A model generated the notes under the pieces. The model made no database searches. It saw nothing but the letters and a program-made list of their open reading frames with translations, and was not told the origin of the DNA. Position numbers and translations under genes: made by a program. A stretch of DNA of 64,000 nucleotides. Source: Chondrilla cf. caribensis. Taxonomy: Eukaryota; Porifera; Demospongiae; Chondrillida; Chondrillidae. This document shows positions 1 through 21,795 of this stretch, piece by piece. The stretch spans positions 914,345-978,344 of the forward strand of contig OZ026559.1 of NCBI GenBank assembly GCA_964020155.1, read 5' to 3'. The first letter of the stretch is position 1, and each line of letters opens with the position of its first letter.

Positions 1-640
1 ATACGAATATGAATTACCCGGCCTTCGGGCATATTCGTCCCTAAACGTGTCATGAAAATGGCGCCTTTCAAGTACGGCGGATAGTACGGTTTTGTTCGAA
101 TTCTGAAATGAAAAACCAACCGCCTTAGTATACTTCACGGGTGGTGCTGAGGACGTCTGGCAAATTTGGTGTCAATCAGATGCTAACCATCGGTGGAGTT
201 CGTGAACAAACAAACAAACAGAGACCCCGTGAATTATAGTAGGATTATGATTACAATTAGCTGAATTGCCCATCCTTTGATTACACAACACAGTGTAAAG
301 CTGCTGGTTACGTTTTGAAGTATTGGTTAATAGGTTTTAATTGTTTACCAATGACGTCCTTGCACAACATCATTATAGCAATAATTGGCAAGATCTTTGT
401 CATATGAATATGTATCAACCATTTTGCTGAAACCAGCAGCTGGACAATGACGGGACTCATGATTAAAAATGGCAGTTAGCCGTGAAGGAAAAACCAGACG
501 TTAGGTACAACTCCACAAGACACTCCCCAGTACCTCATTCATTCTTGCTAAGTGTTTTATAGTGTTCTGCATGTGCTGTAGTATTTGATTGATTCACGAA
601 TAAACAAACAAACTGAATTATATATTATGTAGATAGAGTT
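1..640 (-). repeat. Unclassified interspersed repeat, possibly Helitron-like
   Basis: The complement of this stretch carries TTCAGTTTGTTTGTTT followed by a GTTCGAACAAAA-type block. The same layout occurs on the + strand near 40893-41030, after a TCTATATATATAA start. Two dispersed copies make it a repeat family. The TC start followed by an AT run recalls Helitron 5' ends, but no 3' hairpin plus CTRR end was identified, so the class is a guess. No gene is seen here. Confidence 0.35.
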
Positions 641-914
641 ATAGTACATGGGTACACTCAATGTGATAAAAGTCAAAAGCCTTGTTGTGCAATCTTGAAA
701 GATAAGTAATTTTCACTTTTTACAATTATACTAACCTTCAAATTATTATAACCTGTGTGTCTAGACTCTCATGACCAGACCCAAACCTCTTCAAACATTC
801 AAGAGGAAGGCAAATATGTATATGGGTTTGATTAGGCAAGACTAATTAGTGTGTAGAGTAAGTAAGCATCTCTGAAATGTTGTTCAGAAAACACTTATAT
901 ATTACTTATTCCAG
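641..914 (+). other. Probable intron upstream of the G1 ZU5 exon
   Basis: No coding sequence is evident. The stretch ends in a pyrimidine-rich acceptor (TATTCCAG, ending at 914) just before the ZU5 exon. The first coding exon, transmembrane exons and linkers expected for G1 are not visible between 1 and 914, so they probably lie beyond the left edge of the window. Confidence 0.5.
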
Positions 915-9203
<8,289 letters not shown>

Positions 9204-10826
9204 GGATGGTTCTGTATATCCCATTATCATGCAAGAACATTGCTTATTTCTTAGCTATGTGATTTTTACCAATTGTAATAGTTGCATATTTGGTTTTATA
9301 ATGTACTTAATGTTCCCAAATATTAATATAACATGACATTGTTTTGGTATTTTGATGTACACATCATCTTTATATTCAAGATATGACAGTTGTATATCTT
9401 TCAGTGGTTATTCTTATATATTTTCCAATCTGACCTACGTCTCATTTTGAAAGAACGAATTTATTCCACGATACAAGAGACATTTCGTACATGAATTTTT
9501 AGTATTTTGGCTGGTAAACGAACTCAGCGTATTGTTGCTAGCGATCGCAATCAGGGCAAAAAGGATATATATATGAAACCCAACCGATTGCTTTACCCCT
9601 GCTGCGCATGCGCGCACGGGGTAATACTTATATACCAAGAGGTTTATGACTAACTTAGATCATTTATAAGTCCTGTATTTAATTTCTCTAATACGTAGAC
9701 CTATGTATATATAAGTATGGAATTAAAGCAAAGAATTAAACACACTTTATATACACGGATACATAGGACATGATTGCATCTGGTACAAGCCTCCATAATA
9801 GTACTCCGCCATTTTTCCATATATATATATATAGTCATCATCGGTCATATAGCCAAAACGGCCCTTGACCTCAGCTTAAAATAATCAATTGCAATATATT
9901 GCAGCAATATATCTAACAGTATAACATGATTAAATACTGCGAACATCAGTTAAATGTTGGGGGACATCAGGCCATCATATATTGCATCACGTTTTGAGGC
10001 CATTTTATTGTGTATTCAATTCGCAAAACATCTAGCCTTGGAGGAAAATCTCCTTTGTGGCCATGGGTTAAAGCGTACATGTTCGAATATCTAACTAGAA
10101 CTGGAGGTGAGATAGAGTAAAGCATCAATTATCGGACACCACCTATTTTCGGACACATAAATTTGGCTATTTCACCAAAACTATGAGACCTACCGATTCC
10201 CAATAAACTTCGTTTTATAGACCATTACATGTAGTCGTTCGCTACTCAGTATGATCCTCGTAGCTCATCGCATCGCTCTGCTAGAGACGATCAAAAAAAG
10301 CGTCCGATAATAATCGATATTCGGACAAAGGGATTAGCTTGCGGACAAACTTCACTACAGAGTGGAGAAGCGACAAAGAACCCCGAAAACATCAGAAGTT
10401 AAAGCTCTACATGTCCATTATAAGATATGAAAGTTAGAGGTGGACATGTATCACTTTCAGGAAATCAACTCAACTGTCTTCGATATCAAATTAAGTGTGG
10501 AATGAGGTAATTTGAGACACGTACGGCGGGGTTAGCTAATATGAACGGCACACCGCCATTAATAAGTCATGATCATTGAAAACAGTACATTATCATCTTC
10601 GTTTGAAAAAAAACATCAATATACTCATACGTGTTCACATTGTCTAAGGTGTATTTGTTGTGTCCGAGGTGAATGCCTGCAGTGTCTCAAGTGCCTGTAG
10701 TGTTGCTCCATAGACCCTTTTGAAATCAACAAATTGTCTTTCTAGAATGTTTTTGTCACTAATCTGACCCTGCACACATACAAACTAGTGATGTGTTATA
10801 GTATGTACAACCTGTCAAGGAATATG

Positions 10827-10887
<61 letters not shown>

Positions 10888-11223
10888 GGGTGTACCCATA
10901 TGCATATTGTTGCCTACACACTTTGTTACATCATGTAGTATGAGATGTATAGTATAAGTGCAAGTAAACAGTGGAGACTGTATATATAGAACCACCCAAG
11001 AGATCACTGAAAGATGGTTTCCAAAGACAGGTGGTTTATTTTGCTGAGGTGCTTCACTATAGCTGAATTGCTATTGAGGATAGTCCAATAACGGTCACTG
11101 AGGACAGGTGGTCCTCGTATACAGGCGGTTTTTATAACAGGTTTCTCTTTATCATATTTTTGTGGTGGTTTGAGGTGTAATTCAGTGATGTGTATCTCCT
11201 TGCCCTGCCAACTCCTCTTACAG
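9204..11223 (+). other. G1 3' flank and conserved upstream region of P1
   Basis: The first few hundred bases match the 3' flanks of G2 (21796 on) and G5 (52786 on), including a TTTATAATGT/TTCCCAAATRTTA block. From about 10000 the sequence matches regions ahead of P2 and P3: CATTTTATT...CAATTCGC, a CTGGAGGTGAGAT donor-like site, TGTATTTGTTGTGTCCGAGGTGAAT, and a final 200-bp block ahead of the P exon. A stretch of about 300 bp near 10130-10440 with repeated TTCGGACA motifs is absent from the paralogous site ahead of P2 and is probably an insertion. Upstream P exons or a promoter may lie here, but I could not define a start codon. Confidence 0.5.
10827..10880. repeat. (TG)n microsatellite
   Basis: A TG run followed by TGGG repeats. 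The same position holds a TG-type repeat ahead of P2 and a GGGTGT-type repeat ahead of P3. Confidence 0.9.
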
Positions 11224-11547
11224 TGGGAGAACCTTCTGATGACTTTGTAGCTCTCAGAGACTACCTGGACTGCAGGAATGCCCTGACCCTGTCCTGCTTC
11301 CAGCCTCCTGTCATCCATGAACCGTTTGGTGATCACACCGTGCAGGAGTGTAGGGAGAGACTGAAATTGAACAAGGTGCGTGCCTGGGCTAGAGGAGCCA
11401 GGCATGTAATGTGGTGCTGTCGGCCATTTTGATTCTTGATATTCATAATAAATATGTGTAAATTAGAAAATGTCTACCAGGTGTGTGTGTGTGTGTGTGT
11501 GTGTGTTGCAACGTGTATGCGTGCATGCATACATACGTGTGTGTGCT

Positions 11548-11580
<33 letters not shown>

Positions 11581-11855
11581 TGTACATTTATGTGACTGTA
11601 GTCTGTCCATATGTATACATATCTTTTTCTTTATGGGTGTGTAGGAAACAAGCATTCATTCTTCATTATATTGCAGAAAGAAGACGATAGAGAAGTTGAT
11701 TGAGAAGAACATCTCTCATCCTGAAGAGCTCTAACTGGCTGGTTCACATCGTTCAAAAGAGGAGAGAGTGAAAAAGTTGGAGGACTAAACTGCGTTGGAA
11801 CTGCAGTATTTTAGAGTGATTGAGAAACTGCGTGGCATCTCACACTTGTGTCTGA
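11224..11855 (+). pseudogene. P1: broken copy of the unrecognised P gene
   Basis: Exon 11224-11375 is open and close to P3 (VALRDYLDC, VIHEPFGDHT, RERLKLNK) and ends at a GTGCGT donor. The middle exon is gone apart from a TCTACCAG stub just before the TG repeat at 11481. The last exon, from 11677, has lost 5 nt relative to P3 near its start (frameshift), and the codon after the conserved HPEEL block is TAA. This copy cannot make the P3-type C-terminus. Confidence 0.7.
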
Positions 11856-12656
11856 TGCATGTGTATGTGGCCATAATTCAAAATGTGACATGTTGTGCCG
11901 CCCGCTTTATACAGCCTGATCAAACCTGTGTCCATGATGAGGAATTCCTCGCACAGAAGATCCCGAGAATAATATAATGACGCGAAACCGGTTCAGAAGA
12001 ACCTTCCCTGAAGATATTACCTCCGGTGAAGCCGTTGTGCTCGAATTTTAGCCACATGTGTATTTGTCGACGGACGTTTCGAGAGCGGCCATCTTTTTCG
12101 CTTGTGTAATACTAGACTATCATGTTCATCGTTATCACGGTTCAGTACGTAAACGAGGCCCTAGATATTAATGTTTATGCCACAGGACCTTGACTGGCCT
12201 ATAGACCCAGTTCTTGTGGGTTTCACCCCTACACTCCCGCTACTAGACCAATGTAAACAGGGTATTATCTAGACCCGCCCCAATTAATGTAGCGGGAACC
12301 GGTAAGTAAACGATGTTCCCGATGTTGAAGAAGTTTGCCCTAATTTCGGACACTTGGGAAATTCTCTTCGCGAATCATTTGACAGATCAAATTTGTTATT
12401 AAACTTATCCTCAATCCACGAAGCATCCAAAGGTACTATAACGTTTAAAGTTTCGGATCCAGAATTAGGAATCGAAGCGTAGGAAGTAGGGTACCATATG
12501 CATACAATATATAGAATTATTAATTGTGTTATATTATATATATCTAATGTATACACTCCATCCATAACTTTATATTGATGATGTTTTGTTTTTCGTTTTT
12601 GCTGCAGTTTTCCGTCTTCAGTTCCAACTTTCCAACTCTATATTCACACAGTAGCA
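11856..12656 (+). other. Intergenic region between P1 and G2
   Basis: About 11975-12110 is a degenerate copy of the hairpin-ended MITE: GGTTCAGAAGAACCTTC, GTGCTCGAATTTTAGCC and a GGCCATCTT block, in inverse orientation. The rest shows no gene. The region just before the G2 start should hold its promoter, but no convincing core element was found. Confidence 0.4.
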
Positions 12657-15600
12657 ATGGATAACATGACAAATTCAAGTGGGTTGCATAGATTTTAGAT
12701 CCAGAAATATCTGTGGGCCTCACAGAGGTCAAAGTACAATGAGATGTCTTCATCAGTCATGAATAATATTATTGAAGTGCGAACAGGTGTGATATAGTAC
12801 AGCAATTTGTGATATCATAAAGTCAGACATGACAGGTCATGAATAATATTAATAATAATGATAATGATCATAATATTAATGATAATAATAATATTCATGA
12901 TGCCAATATATTATAATAACAATGTATGTACTTGCTGTGGTGGTTATCGTGGATGGAGGATGGGATTCCACATTGTTTGCAACAGTGAAGGCCATGCACT
13001 GTCTACATTCATGGTCCCTCTGCTCATTCTGATGTGGATGGGTTCTGTCGTTATTCTCTGCCAGTATCCAGTGACACTAGCTCGTCTTGACTGTGGGACC
13101 ATCCCAATAAAATTACATTGGTAACTCATGGGCATGAACAGCAATGCCGTTGCAATCGATTCTTTCAAACAAGTAATTCGAGTTCAAAAACTTGTGGGGC
13201 TGCTGCCCCCCGCACTCGAATTACTTGGAGGTCTTTCTTAGGTTTAGAAGAACCTTCGCTGAGGTTATTTCGTTCGGCGAAGCTTCAGCGCACGAATTCT
13301 AGCCCAATTTCTAATTGTCGGCGTTCAAAATCGGCCATCTTTATTTCGCGCAATATAATAAATTATAATATAAATTCATTGTTGCGGTTACGCGTAGGAC
13401 CACGTATTATATATCTATCTATCTGTCTATCTATATATCTATCTATCGGACGAGCGTTACATACCAGAAGTCGAAATGAAAACAATATAGGGGCTGCCGC
13501 AGCAGCCCCTAAAAATGATTTACACAGAAAACAGCATGGCCTCTAATGGACAGCTTTTGCCAAACATTACAAAATGACACAAACTGTGATGTCATTTTGC
13601 AAGTGGTCTAGGCTACTTGTACAATTATTATACATATGTAACATGTGCAGCGAAAATGTGTCCCAATTGATTTTTCAAGAAATCACCATTTTGTTACTAT
13701 AATATTATTATTATTGACAAATGGACTTATCAGAATCATTTTAGGCATTTCTGCTTCGATCTAATTCTGTGATAGCCGCTCCTTTAAATTTGTAAAATGG
13801 CTAATTCCTATCTGCGCATATAAGCTACCAGAAGCTTATATCACAGATAGGAATTAGCCATTTTACGAAAGGAACTATTGAGTGCTTCTACAGATTGCCC
13901 TATACTCCTCTGCTTACACTAAGTATTCATACAATTACATGATATTACTACTGGCAACCAAACATGAACCTAGCCTATATATCCAATGATGTCAACTCTG
14001 TATTCATACCGTTGATAGAGTTGTTGAATGGTTTGAAACAAAGGAGCTTCTCCTCTGCTTAATTTGATCTGCAATCAAATTGGTCTACTGCCTCTTCTAA
14101 TGAAATGTCACTGTCTTCGGAAATTTGCCTTACTTGACAGTCTATAAAGAGGCATCCTCCTCTTCTCTGAACATCCCAGTTGTTTTCAGGAGTTTTGATT
14201 CTTCAAAAAATGTACTGTATCGTAGAAAATGTCAGAATGCCCACCCCAATTATGTGTACATACAATGATACTTTCCATCCAGTCTGATAATATTATTAGG
14301 GGCTGCTACAGGCAACCCCTATACTATTTTCATTTTGACTTCTGTTATAGATATGTTATTATTATATGGAATATATATGCATTCCTATGCGTAACCACCA
14401 CAGTGAAATTATAATTTACAGTATATGGCATGAAAAAAGATGACCCATTTTGAAACATGGACGTTAGAAATTGAGCTGGAATTTGAGCACAATGGTTTTG
14501 CTGATCGCATTATCTTCAACAAAGGTAAAATGAAAACACTGAAGTAATTGGAGTGCAGGGCCGGCAGCCCCATGAGATTTTAAAATCAAATTACTTAATT
14601 TGTACAAATTTTTGTACATAATAATGCACTCAGCAAGTATGCATAATTCATCTCCCCTATTGCCTTGTCATTCTGGCTATATGTTCATAAATACTCACTA
14701 TTACATGACATCTTAATACTGATGGACTGAGTGTGTTTATATTCAAATTCTTACGTATATAGGTGGATCAAATCCTGAATTTTGGATTACAGTGCTTGTA
14801 ATTAGCGATGGGCTAGCAATAACTTCCATTATTGTGTTGATCATCTGTGTACTATGTATAATTGCAAAACGTGAGTTCAAATTATAGTGTAATTTGCTCA
14901 GCGACAAATGCAATCCTGCATGCATATGGAGGCTGCATGCATGAGCATTGTTGATTGAATATTAATACAGTAACTCTTTGTACCATGATTGTAGGTCGTA
15001 AAGCATTGAAGAGGTTCTATGCACTGTTTGTTGGAATTGTTGCTACATTAATTGCACTCATAATCATTGTTCTATGCATAGTGTATAACATAATCATACC
15101 TACTGAATGTTTACTCCCACCAGAAGATGGATGTTCAGGTACATGAATTAGTCAGACGAAATTTCATAATTTGGTTTCTAGCTATATTAATTTGATTCTC
15201 CTTACAGGATCTGTTTGGATCTATTCCGCATTAAATTTGATCATGGCATCGATATTATTTTGGGCTGCAATGTACTTCATATTACTCATGCATCGACATC
15301 AGTCTACCCATGAGAAGTCTGTTTACAAAAAAAGAAAGAATACAAAGGGTAACTACTAAAATTAATAGTCGAATCTAAGTCTAAGAATGCTCTATTGACA
15401 ATATAATATAACCATTGAATTGAATAATATGTAATATTAAACACAACAATGGTTACTATATTATTGACCTAGGCCTGCCATTGCATTTTATCTCTTTATC
15501 TCTTCAGTTGATTTGGATAATGATGATATAATCTATCACAGTTCTATAACAACTGAAAGAACTCAAGGTGTACAGTTATATACAGTGACCCATGTATGAA

Positions 15601-18600
15601 GCACTAGATTGAATGTGCATGTCATTCAATTATACTTCTTAATTCAATTGTTCAGGATCTGGTTCAAGGTCTAAAGTATTAGCACTGTCTAAACATCAAT
15701 CTAAGATTGAATCATTTAATTTAGAATTGGATAATGTGATAAGTTCCAATCAAAAATGTGGCATTTCCAGTAAATTTGGAGTAAAACATCTGGACACAGT
15801 TCCAGTACCTGAAAAAGTACATCACATCTCTTGTGATTTGTCAGGTTTTGGTAAGTCACTTGCTATGATAATATGATAATTATTATTATTTGTATACTAC
15901 CTTTAAATTGTAACTTGAATTCAATACTTTAATATTAAATTGTCATTATACCAGATCAGAATATAGCCAAAACCTGCTTTGTTCTGGGAGACGTCCACAC
16001 CCTCCACATCACCCATCAGGGTGGTACCTTCCCTCTCCATCCTTTTGGATCATGTGGAGGTGAACACCAAGTGGAGTGTTGTGCTACGTTGGAGGTTCCA
16101 CCTGGTGTTGTGGGCAGTGGTGACACTGTGAGTGTCCACTATGCCATCATCCTGGACGGACCCTTCCAGTTCCCTGAGGAGTGGGAGAGAACAAGCGTGG
16201 TTCTCTACATCGACTGTCCAGACAGTAGATTCCTAATTGAACCACTCACAGTGAACCTACATCACTGGGCTGTATCCTCTGGGACTTCTCGTATGTGTTT
16301 CATGAAGTCCAGCCACCTTTTACAAAAGGATCAAGCCAAATTCACCTTTCAATATCATGCGAATGCTATCCCCTCCCAGCCCAACGTAGCAAGTGTGTAC
16401 CTTAAGGATGACTTCTGTCTTGTATGTACATGTGTCGCAGCTACATCAGGCACTATGGTGATGTCAAGGTACTATGGGATATTGCTTAGTGACCCTCTGA
16501 AAGACAGAGTTGAAAGGTTTTGGCTCTGTATCACTTATGCCGTACCATCATGGGTACAGGTGAGTAACTAACCTTGGATTCAGTTTTCTGTTAGTATTCT
16601 GTATTTCATATCGCTTTTGATCCAAAGGCTGTAGCTGAGTATTATCGCAGGAGTGAAGGCTCAGAGGGCTGTTGTGAAATTCCAGAGTACGAGGAGATGC
16701 AAATTAGCTATGGTAACAAGGTGAAGGTTGAGATGGAGAATGAAAGTGGTTTGGGATGGACTCTGTCGGTAACCAAGAAAGAGGTATGCATAGTGTGATG
16801 TATAGTGTAGCTGTACATGCATGAGTATTATGTGTAGCTGAGACTTGCAATGGCTTGGGCACTTGTTCTATTTTGACAGTCTTACTATCGCAGTATTGTA
16901 TGTGCCATTATTTAAAACTATATACATATGTACATATGCATTCATATATGCCTAAATACATAATATTACACCAATATTAAATGCATACATTCATATAAAG
17001 ACATACATACATACATTACGCCCACTTAAGTTGAACTCGCTTTACTCGAAATTCTGCTTATATCGAGCTGTCCTAGTATCCCCTGCCAAAATCCTATACA
17101 AATCCATACAAAATATTTCTAGTATGTCGAATTCTCATTACACGAATTTCTGCATAACTCGATGCTATTACACCAATCAACACGTGGCTCGATCTGTCTA
17201 TCTCGAAGATGTCAGGTCGAAAACTCCGTCCCTGAAAAAAAAGATTGAACTCACAGATGCTGTGGAGAAGCGACCAGCTGGAACGAAACAAGTAATTCAA
17301 GTTCAAAAACTCGTGGAGCTGTCGCCCTCACACTCAAATTACTTGAGCATCCTTACTAGGCTCATAACAACCTTCACTGAAGTTATTACGTTCATAGAAG
17401 CTGTTGTGCTTGAATTTCAGCCTAATTTATAATTCTCCGCGTTTCGAAATCAGCCATCTTCTCTCACGCAATATAAATTTGCTGTTGCGGGTATTCGCAG
17501 GAACAAATATCATGGCATGTTTGGAGAAGTGGAGTTTCTGATAAGTGGAAGTTCTTAGTTTAGCCCTAGAGATTCCTTATCCAGACTCCACTGTATGTAC
17601 ATGCATAAAATTGTGTACATATATACATACATACATACATATACTTCATATTATGGTTACATATAAGTCTGTATATCATAATATTATATTAGTGTATGCT
17701 CCATGTCTACAGTAATACTGCATGTGTACTACATAATATTCGTATATTATACTTACATATGCAAAGTTTTCTGTTCGTGTTTCAAATGTAGACTTTGTTA
17801 AGGGATGTGGATTCCTTGTCACGATACACCAGCTGTACAGAGAAGGAAAAAGCTGTGAGATTAGGCTCTTACCCCCCGTCGGCCAAGTTCAGAGTGACCT
17901 ACGACAATGTCCCTTCTCCTGAGACACACAAGCCGATAACCAAAAATGCCTGTTTATCGTCTGAAAGTGGTGACACAATCTCTCTCTCCTTTATGGTACA
18001 AGAAGAAAAGGGTTAGTTACTTGTTATCACATCAGTAGACGTAACTGATGTCTCAGCCAGAGATATGCATAGTATATACGTATAATATATACTTTTTGCT
18101 CAATGGATCATAATATGATTAAAATATACATCTAGAGCTGTGTCTGTGGTTTTCATGTTTATTATGTATCGTGGATGCCTCGCAAAGGAGAGGTACTTCA
18201 TTGTGCTTGCAAAATCGCTAATGGAGAAGATCCTCTATTCTGTAGCTGTCGACATCTTATCGAAATTCAGGATGAACATAAATACTCGAATCTTGGGTCA
18301 ATGCTTTATTTTAAACTAACACAAAACCTATTGTCCTTTGTTCTATTATAGTCATGTTTTGCAACATGCACTGTACGTCGAAAAAAGACGACCATTTTAT
18401 AATCACTACATTATACTGCATAATCACGAGTACCATAATAATTTGCAGATTAAACTCTCGCGGATGACCAGGCATTCCACTAAAACTGCAAAAGTTTAGT
18501 ACCACAAAAATTTCTGTGTATACGGTATGTCCAGGATTAAGTTGCATGATTCTTGTTTACATATTATGTAGCAATTCATATTCTGCACACTATAGGACCA

Positions 18601-21600
18601 TTTGTATTACTTGGAGATTGTCTGATTGTACGTAATATTTTAATATTAACTACTCAAAATGGGTTTTTAAGGTCTAACATTATAATTGTTCTGTCTTGGC
18701 GTATTCAGGGTTAAAGCTTATTATGTATCCATTAATATGAACAACTTAATTTTTTAAAGTGTAATTGAGTCCCTCAGGTATCCCGTATGCAGGTATCTAG
18801 TTAACAATGTCTAGCACTCTTCAAAAATGGATGTATGAAACAGACAAGTGCATGTGCACTGTGCAATTGAACCATAATTGCAATTGTAACTGTAATAGTA
18901 GCTGTTCATTTAAGCATATATAATGTTCACTCTTCCTATCTATAGCAACAGATCCAATTGTCCCATCAGCTGCTATTACTGATGTCAATATGCCATCAAA
19001 TGGACATGTACAAGGTTCATGGACAGAGACGACTGACTCTTCTCAGGGTATGGTAGTTGTCTGCATGTATACATTACCTATAGATGCGTACATGTGTACA
19101 ATGTACATATATATATGGTATAATATAGATGGCGACAACCTTGGTGAACCGTCCAAGCCACTGACAGTACAGCACCTGATGCCCTACATCAATGATCTTG
19201 CTGATGAGGTGGTATCAATCTCTGGATGGCTCGATATGGGCAGTGAGTTGGAAGTGATTAAGAGAACACTGGGCATGATAACCCCCAGGGAACAGCTACA
19301 AGAGCTCCTGAAGAAATGGTTGGAAGACACTGAACGTCTCACTGCCCCTCACACTTGGGAGTACTTTGTAAGAGTGGTTCGAGGAGTCAGGAAGGGACAT
19401 GTGGCTGATAGAATTGTGGAAGATGTGTTTACAGGTGACAACTACTGTGGGTATATGTGCAAAGCCTGATTATTTTCAAATTTGCTGGTAACACGCATTC
19501 GTTTGGACACTGTAAAACATGTCCCAACACCTATCACCACAACCAACAATTTGAATATGAACAAACAAATTGTTTATCTATTGTATACATACAGGCATGC
19601 ACTCACACACATACAATGTGTACGTATGTAATGCTACATAATATACTATTTTGCCCTTTTACTAATTTACAGATGGTGGACTACCACCTGATCCCGTAGC
19701 TCTGGAGAAGTATGTAATCTCCAAAATGGCCGACAATTGGTACCAATTCGGCATTCATCTTGGGTTACCTGAGGACACTTTGAAGGCCATTGATGATTCT
19801 AAATTGAAGATCAGAAATTCCACTCGATGTTCGATTATGTTTCAACAATGGATGGAAGAAATTGGTCCTTTTGAGAACAAGATGGACAAGATAGAACAAG
19901 CCATGAAAGAAGTTATGAAGGTAAAATGAGTAATTGTACAGCCAACTGGTTCCCAATTGGCCAAATCCGCCATACATATACACATGTCTTCATACAGCGG
20001 CACTCTGCGGTTACTGACACCTACATATGTACATAGGTAATGCTATATACGTTTGAACTATTGGTACCTGAATAAGGTGGTGGTTCTGGACTCATTCCAT
20101 TGGGAACCACTGCTGCATTCAACATGGTCTTTCTCAGCAAGTTCATTGTTCTCAGCATGGCAACTTGGCTGGAACTCAAAGCATGCTGAATCCAAGTCTT
20201 CTGCTTTGTATTATACTTACGTATGTGATATGTATTGTATACATGTCCCTTTAAATTACTGGTATTGTGAGACAAATGGCATTTCTTGTCTGTGGATTTG
20301 GTATATGATGTACTTCAACAATAACATGCATTTTGATTGGTTACCATGGAATCTCCTTGTAGTATTGTATCACATTGGTTCATGAATGCAAATCGTACTT
20401 GCTAGCAGTAACACACACTTGCACAGAGCCAAAGGTAATATGATATTTTTACCTTATTAGACTGGAGATGAGAAATCAGGAATGACATCCATGTGTGGAA
20501 GTGAACAAGGTATACACATGTGCATATGTAGGTTCCGTGAAAAATCTTCACAGTAGAATTTCCAGTTGGCCTGGGAGGCATCCGTAGAGTTTGAAGAAAA
20601 GGCTACTGAATATCCATGGGTATATTGGGAAGGCTAATGATCTCCCCTCAGAGGAATCTATGTAATAGTCTACACTTTGTGCACAATTACATATTAATTA
20701 TTTGCTTATTGTATTTTTAGAAGGAGAGGCATCTCCGATAAGCAATGATGCAATCCCTGCTTGGGTAGAGAAAATGGCCGACAATTGGTTCAATTTTGGT
20801 GTTGCCCTTGGCTTCTCTGAAGGGGACTTACAGTTCATCAAGGATTCCAATGACGATGATGTAGCACGTTGTTCTGCCATGATGTATCGTTGGCTAAGAA
20901 CTGGTGATCGAAGGGAAAAGACCTACGAGAGGTTGTTACGAGCAGAAAAGGAAGTTACTCCTCCAGTGGCTACCAGTGGGAGGTACACAGAACCACCACC
21001 TGATTCAGGTACCAATAGTTCAAACACTAATGCCCACAAATTCTAGTCCTGGCCTTACATTGATTGTACATGTACGTATATGTATATACGTACGTATGTA
21101 CAAGAATTACATGTAAATATAATACTGTGGGTATATTGGGGAAGGCTAATAATCTCTCCTCAGAGGAATCTTTGTATTAATGTACATTTTGTACACAGTT
21201 ACAAAATAATTTAAATATTTTATTTTTAGAAGGAGAGGTATCTCCGATAAGCAATGATGCAATCCCTGCTTGGGTGGAGAAAATGGCTGACAATTGGTTC
21301 AATTTTGGTGTTGCCCTCGGCTTCTCTGAAGAGGACTTACAGTCCATCAGGGATTCTAATGACGATGATGTAGCTCGTTGTTCTGCCATGATGTATTGTT
21401 GGCTAAGAACTGGTGATCGAAGGGAAAAGACCCACGAGAGGTTGTTACGAGCAGCAAAGGAAGTTACTCCTCCAGTGGCTACCAGTTGGAGGTACACAGA
21501 ACCACCACCTTATTCAGGTACCAATAGTTCAGACACTAATGCCTACAACAAATGCTGGATCAGGCCTTACATTGATTGTACATGTACGTATATAGTTAAC

Positions 21601-21795
21601 TTGATGTTCAATCACTAAGGTGGCTGTCACAGAGCATTACATGTATATACATACATTCGTATGTAGTACATGCATGTTTGTTACTACAAAATGATCATTT
21701 AGTCAAGTCAGCTAACATATGCATAGCATTATAGAGCACTCTTGTCTTCTACAGAATCTGAAACAGTTGACCCAAGCGGAGGAACCTTAGTTTAA
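12657..21795 (+). CDS. G2: three-pass membrane ZU5-UPA protein with four Death domains
   Basis: Inferred exons: 12657-12678, 14763-14870, 14995-15138, 15208-15348, 15508-15567, 15656-15850, 15955-16559, 16628-16783, 17792-18011, 18946-19047, 19129-19434, 19673-19920, 20461-20509, 20721-21008, 21230-21517, 21755-21795. Together 2973 nt, an uninterrupted 990 aa. The start was chosen because ATG-GAT followed by a GTGGGT donor matches the first exons of G4, G5 and G6. There is no signal peptide. MDNMTNSS offers possible N-glycosylation sites if the N-terminus is outside. Hydrophobic segments lie near residues 15-41, 53-78 and 95-120; the basic run RRKALKR after the first suggests an outside N-terminus and an inside C-terminus. 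ZU5 with the start of UPA spans about 224-425, the rest of UPA 426-550, DD1 585-686, DD2 687-769, DD3a 786-881 and DD3b 882-977. DD3a and DD3b come from a tandem exon duplication. Role (inference): membrane-tethered Death-fold signalling scaffold. The 2-kb first intron carries MITEs; the first exon is the least certain. Confidence 0.8.
13170..13511 (-). mobile_element. Hairpin-ended MITE, copy 2 (inverse orientation)
   Basis: Starts with CAAGTAATTCGAG...CTCGAATTACTTG and ends in AGGGGCTGCCGCAGCAGCCCCT, the reverse layout of copy 1. It contains a TATC microsatellite near 13410-13446. It lies in the first intron of G2. Confidence 0.75.
13793..13865. repeat. Near-perfect inverted repeat (hairpin)
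   Basis: TAAAATGGCTAATTCCTATC on the left is matched by its complement on the right. The arms extend through an AGCTT/ATATAAGCT core, with about 34 nt on each side. It may be a small foldback MITE. Confidence 0.8.
14299..14597 (+). mobile_element. Hairpin-ended MITE, copy 3
   Basis: GGGGCTGC...GGCAACCCC at the left and AAGTAATTGGAG...AAATTACTT at the right, with the conserved AAGATGACCCATTTTGAAAC-type interior. It is more diverged than copies 1 and 2. It ends about 165 bp before the first transmembrane exon of G2. Confidence 0.7.
17020..17596 (-). mobile_element. Degenerate pogo/Tigger-like remnant with nested MITE
   Basis: The left part has AACTCGCTTTACTCGAAATTCTGCTTATATCGAG, and the right end CCTTATCCAGACTCCACTGTA, resembling degenerate Tigger-type termini. 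Inside it, 17289-17500 is a worn, inverse copy of the hairpin-ended MITE (CAAGTAATTCAAG...CAAATTACTTG). No intact transposase is present. It lies in the G2 intron between the two exons that complete UPA. Confidence 0.45.

Noticed and set aside
10651..10710. Cysteine-rich short frame (CICCVRGEC) conserved ahead of P1, P2 and P3
   Set aside because: It stops at the same TAG in each copy and has no start codon or splice sites in phase. It is more likely non-coding duplicated flank.
11004..11405. Minus-strand open frame conserved at 23282-23683 and 63755-63943
   Set aside because: It is the antisense of the P first exon and its duplicated flank. Conservation is explained by the + strand exon, which has a splice acceptor and donor.
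11190..11432. Starting the P exon upstream of the acceptor in the same frame
   Set aside because: The only candidate start is GTG, and TTACAG sits right before the conserved part. An exon entered by splicing is the better model.
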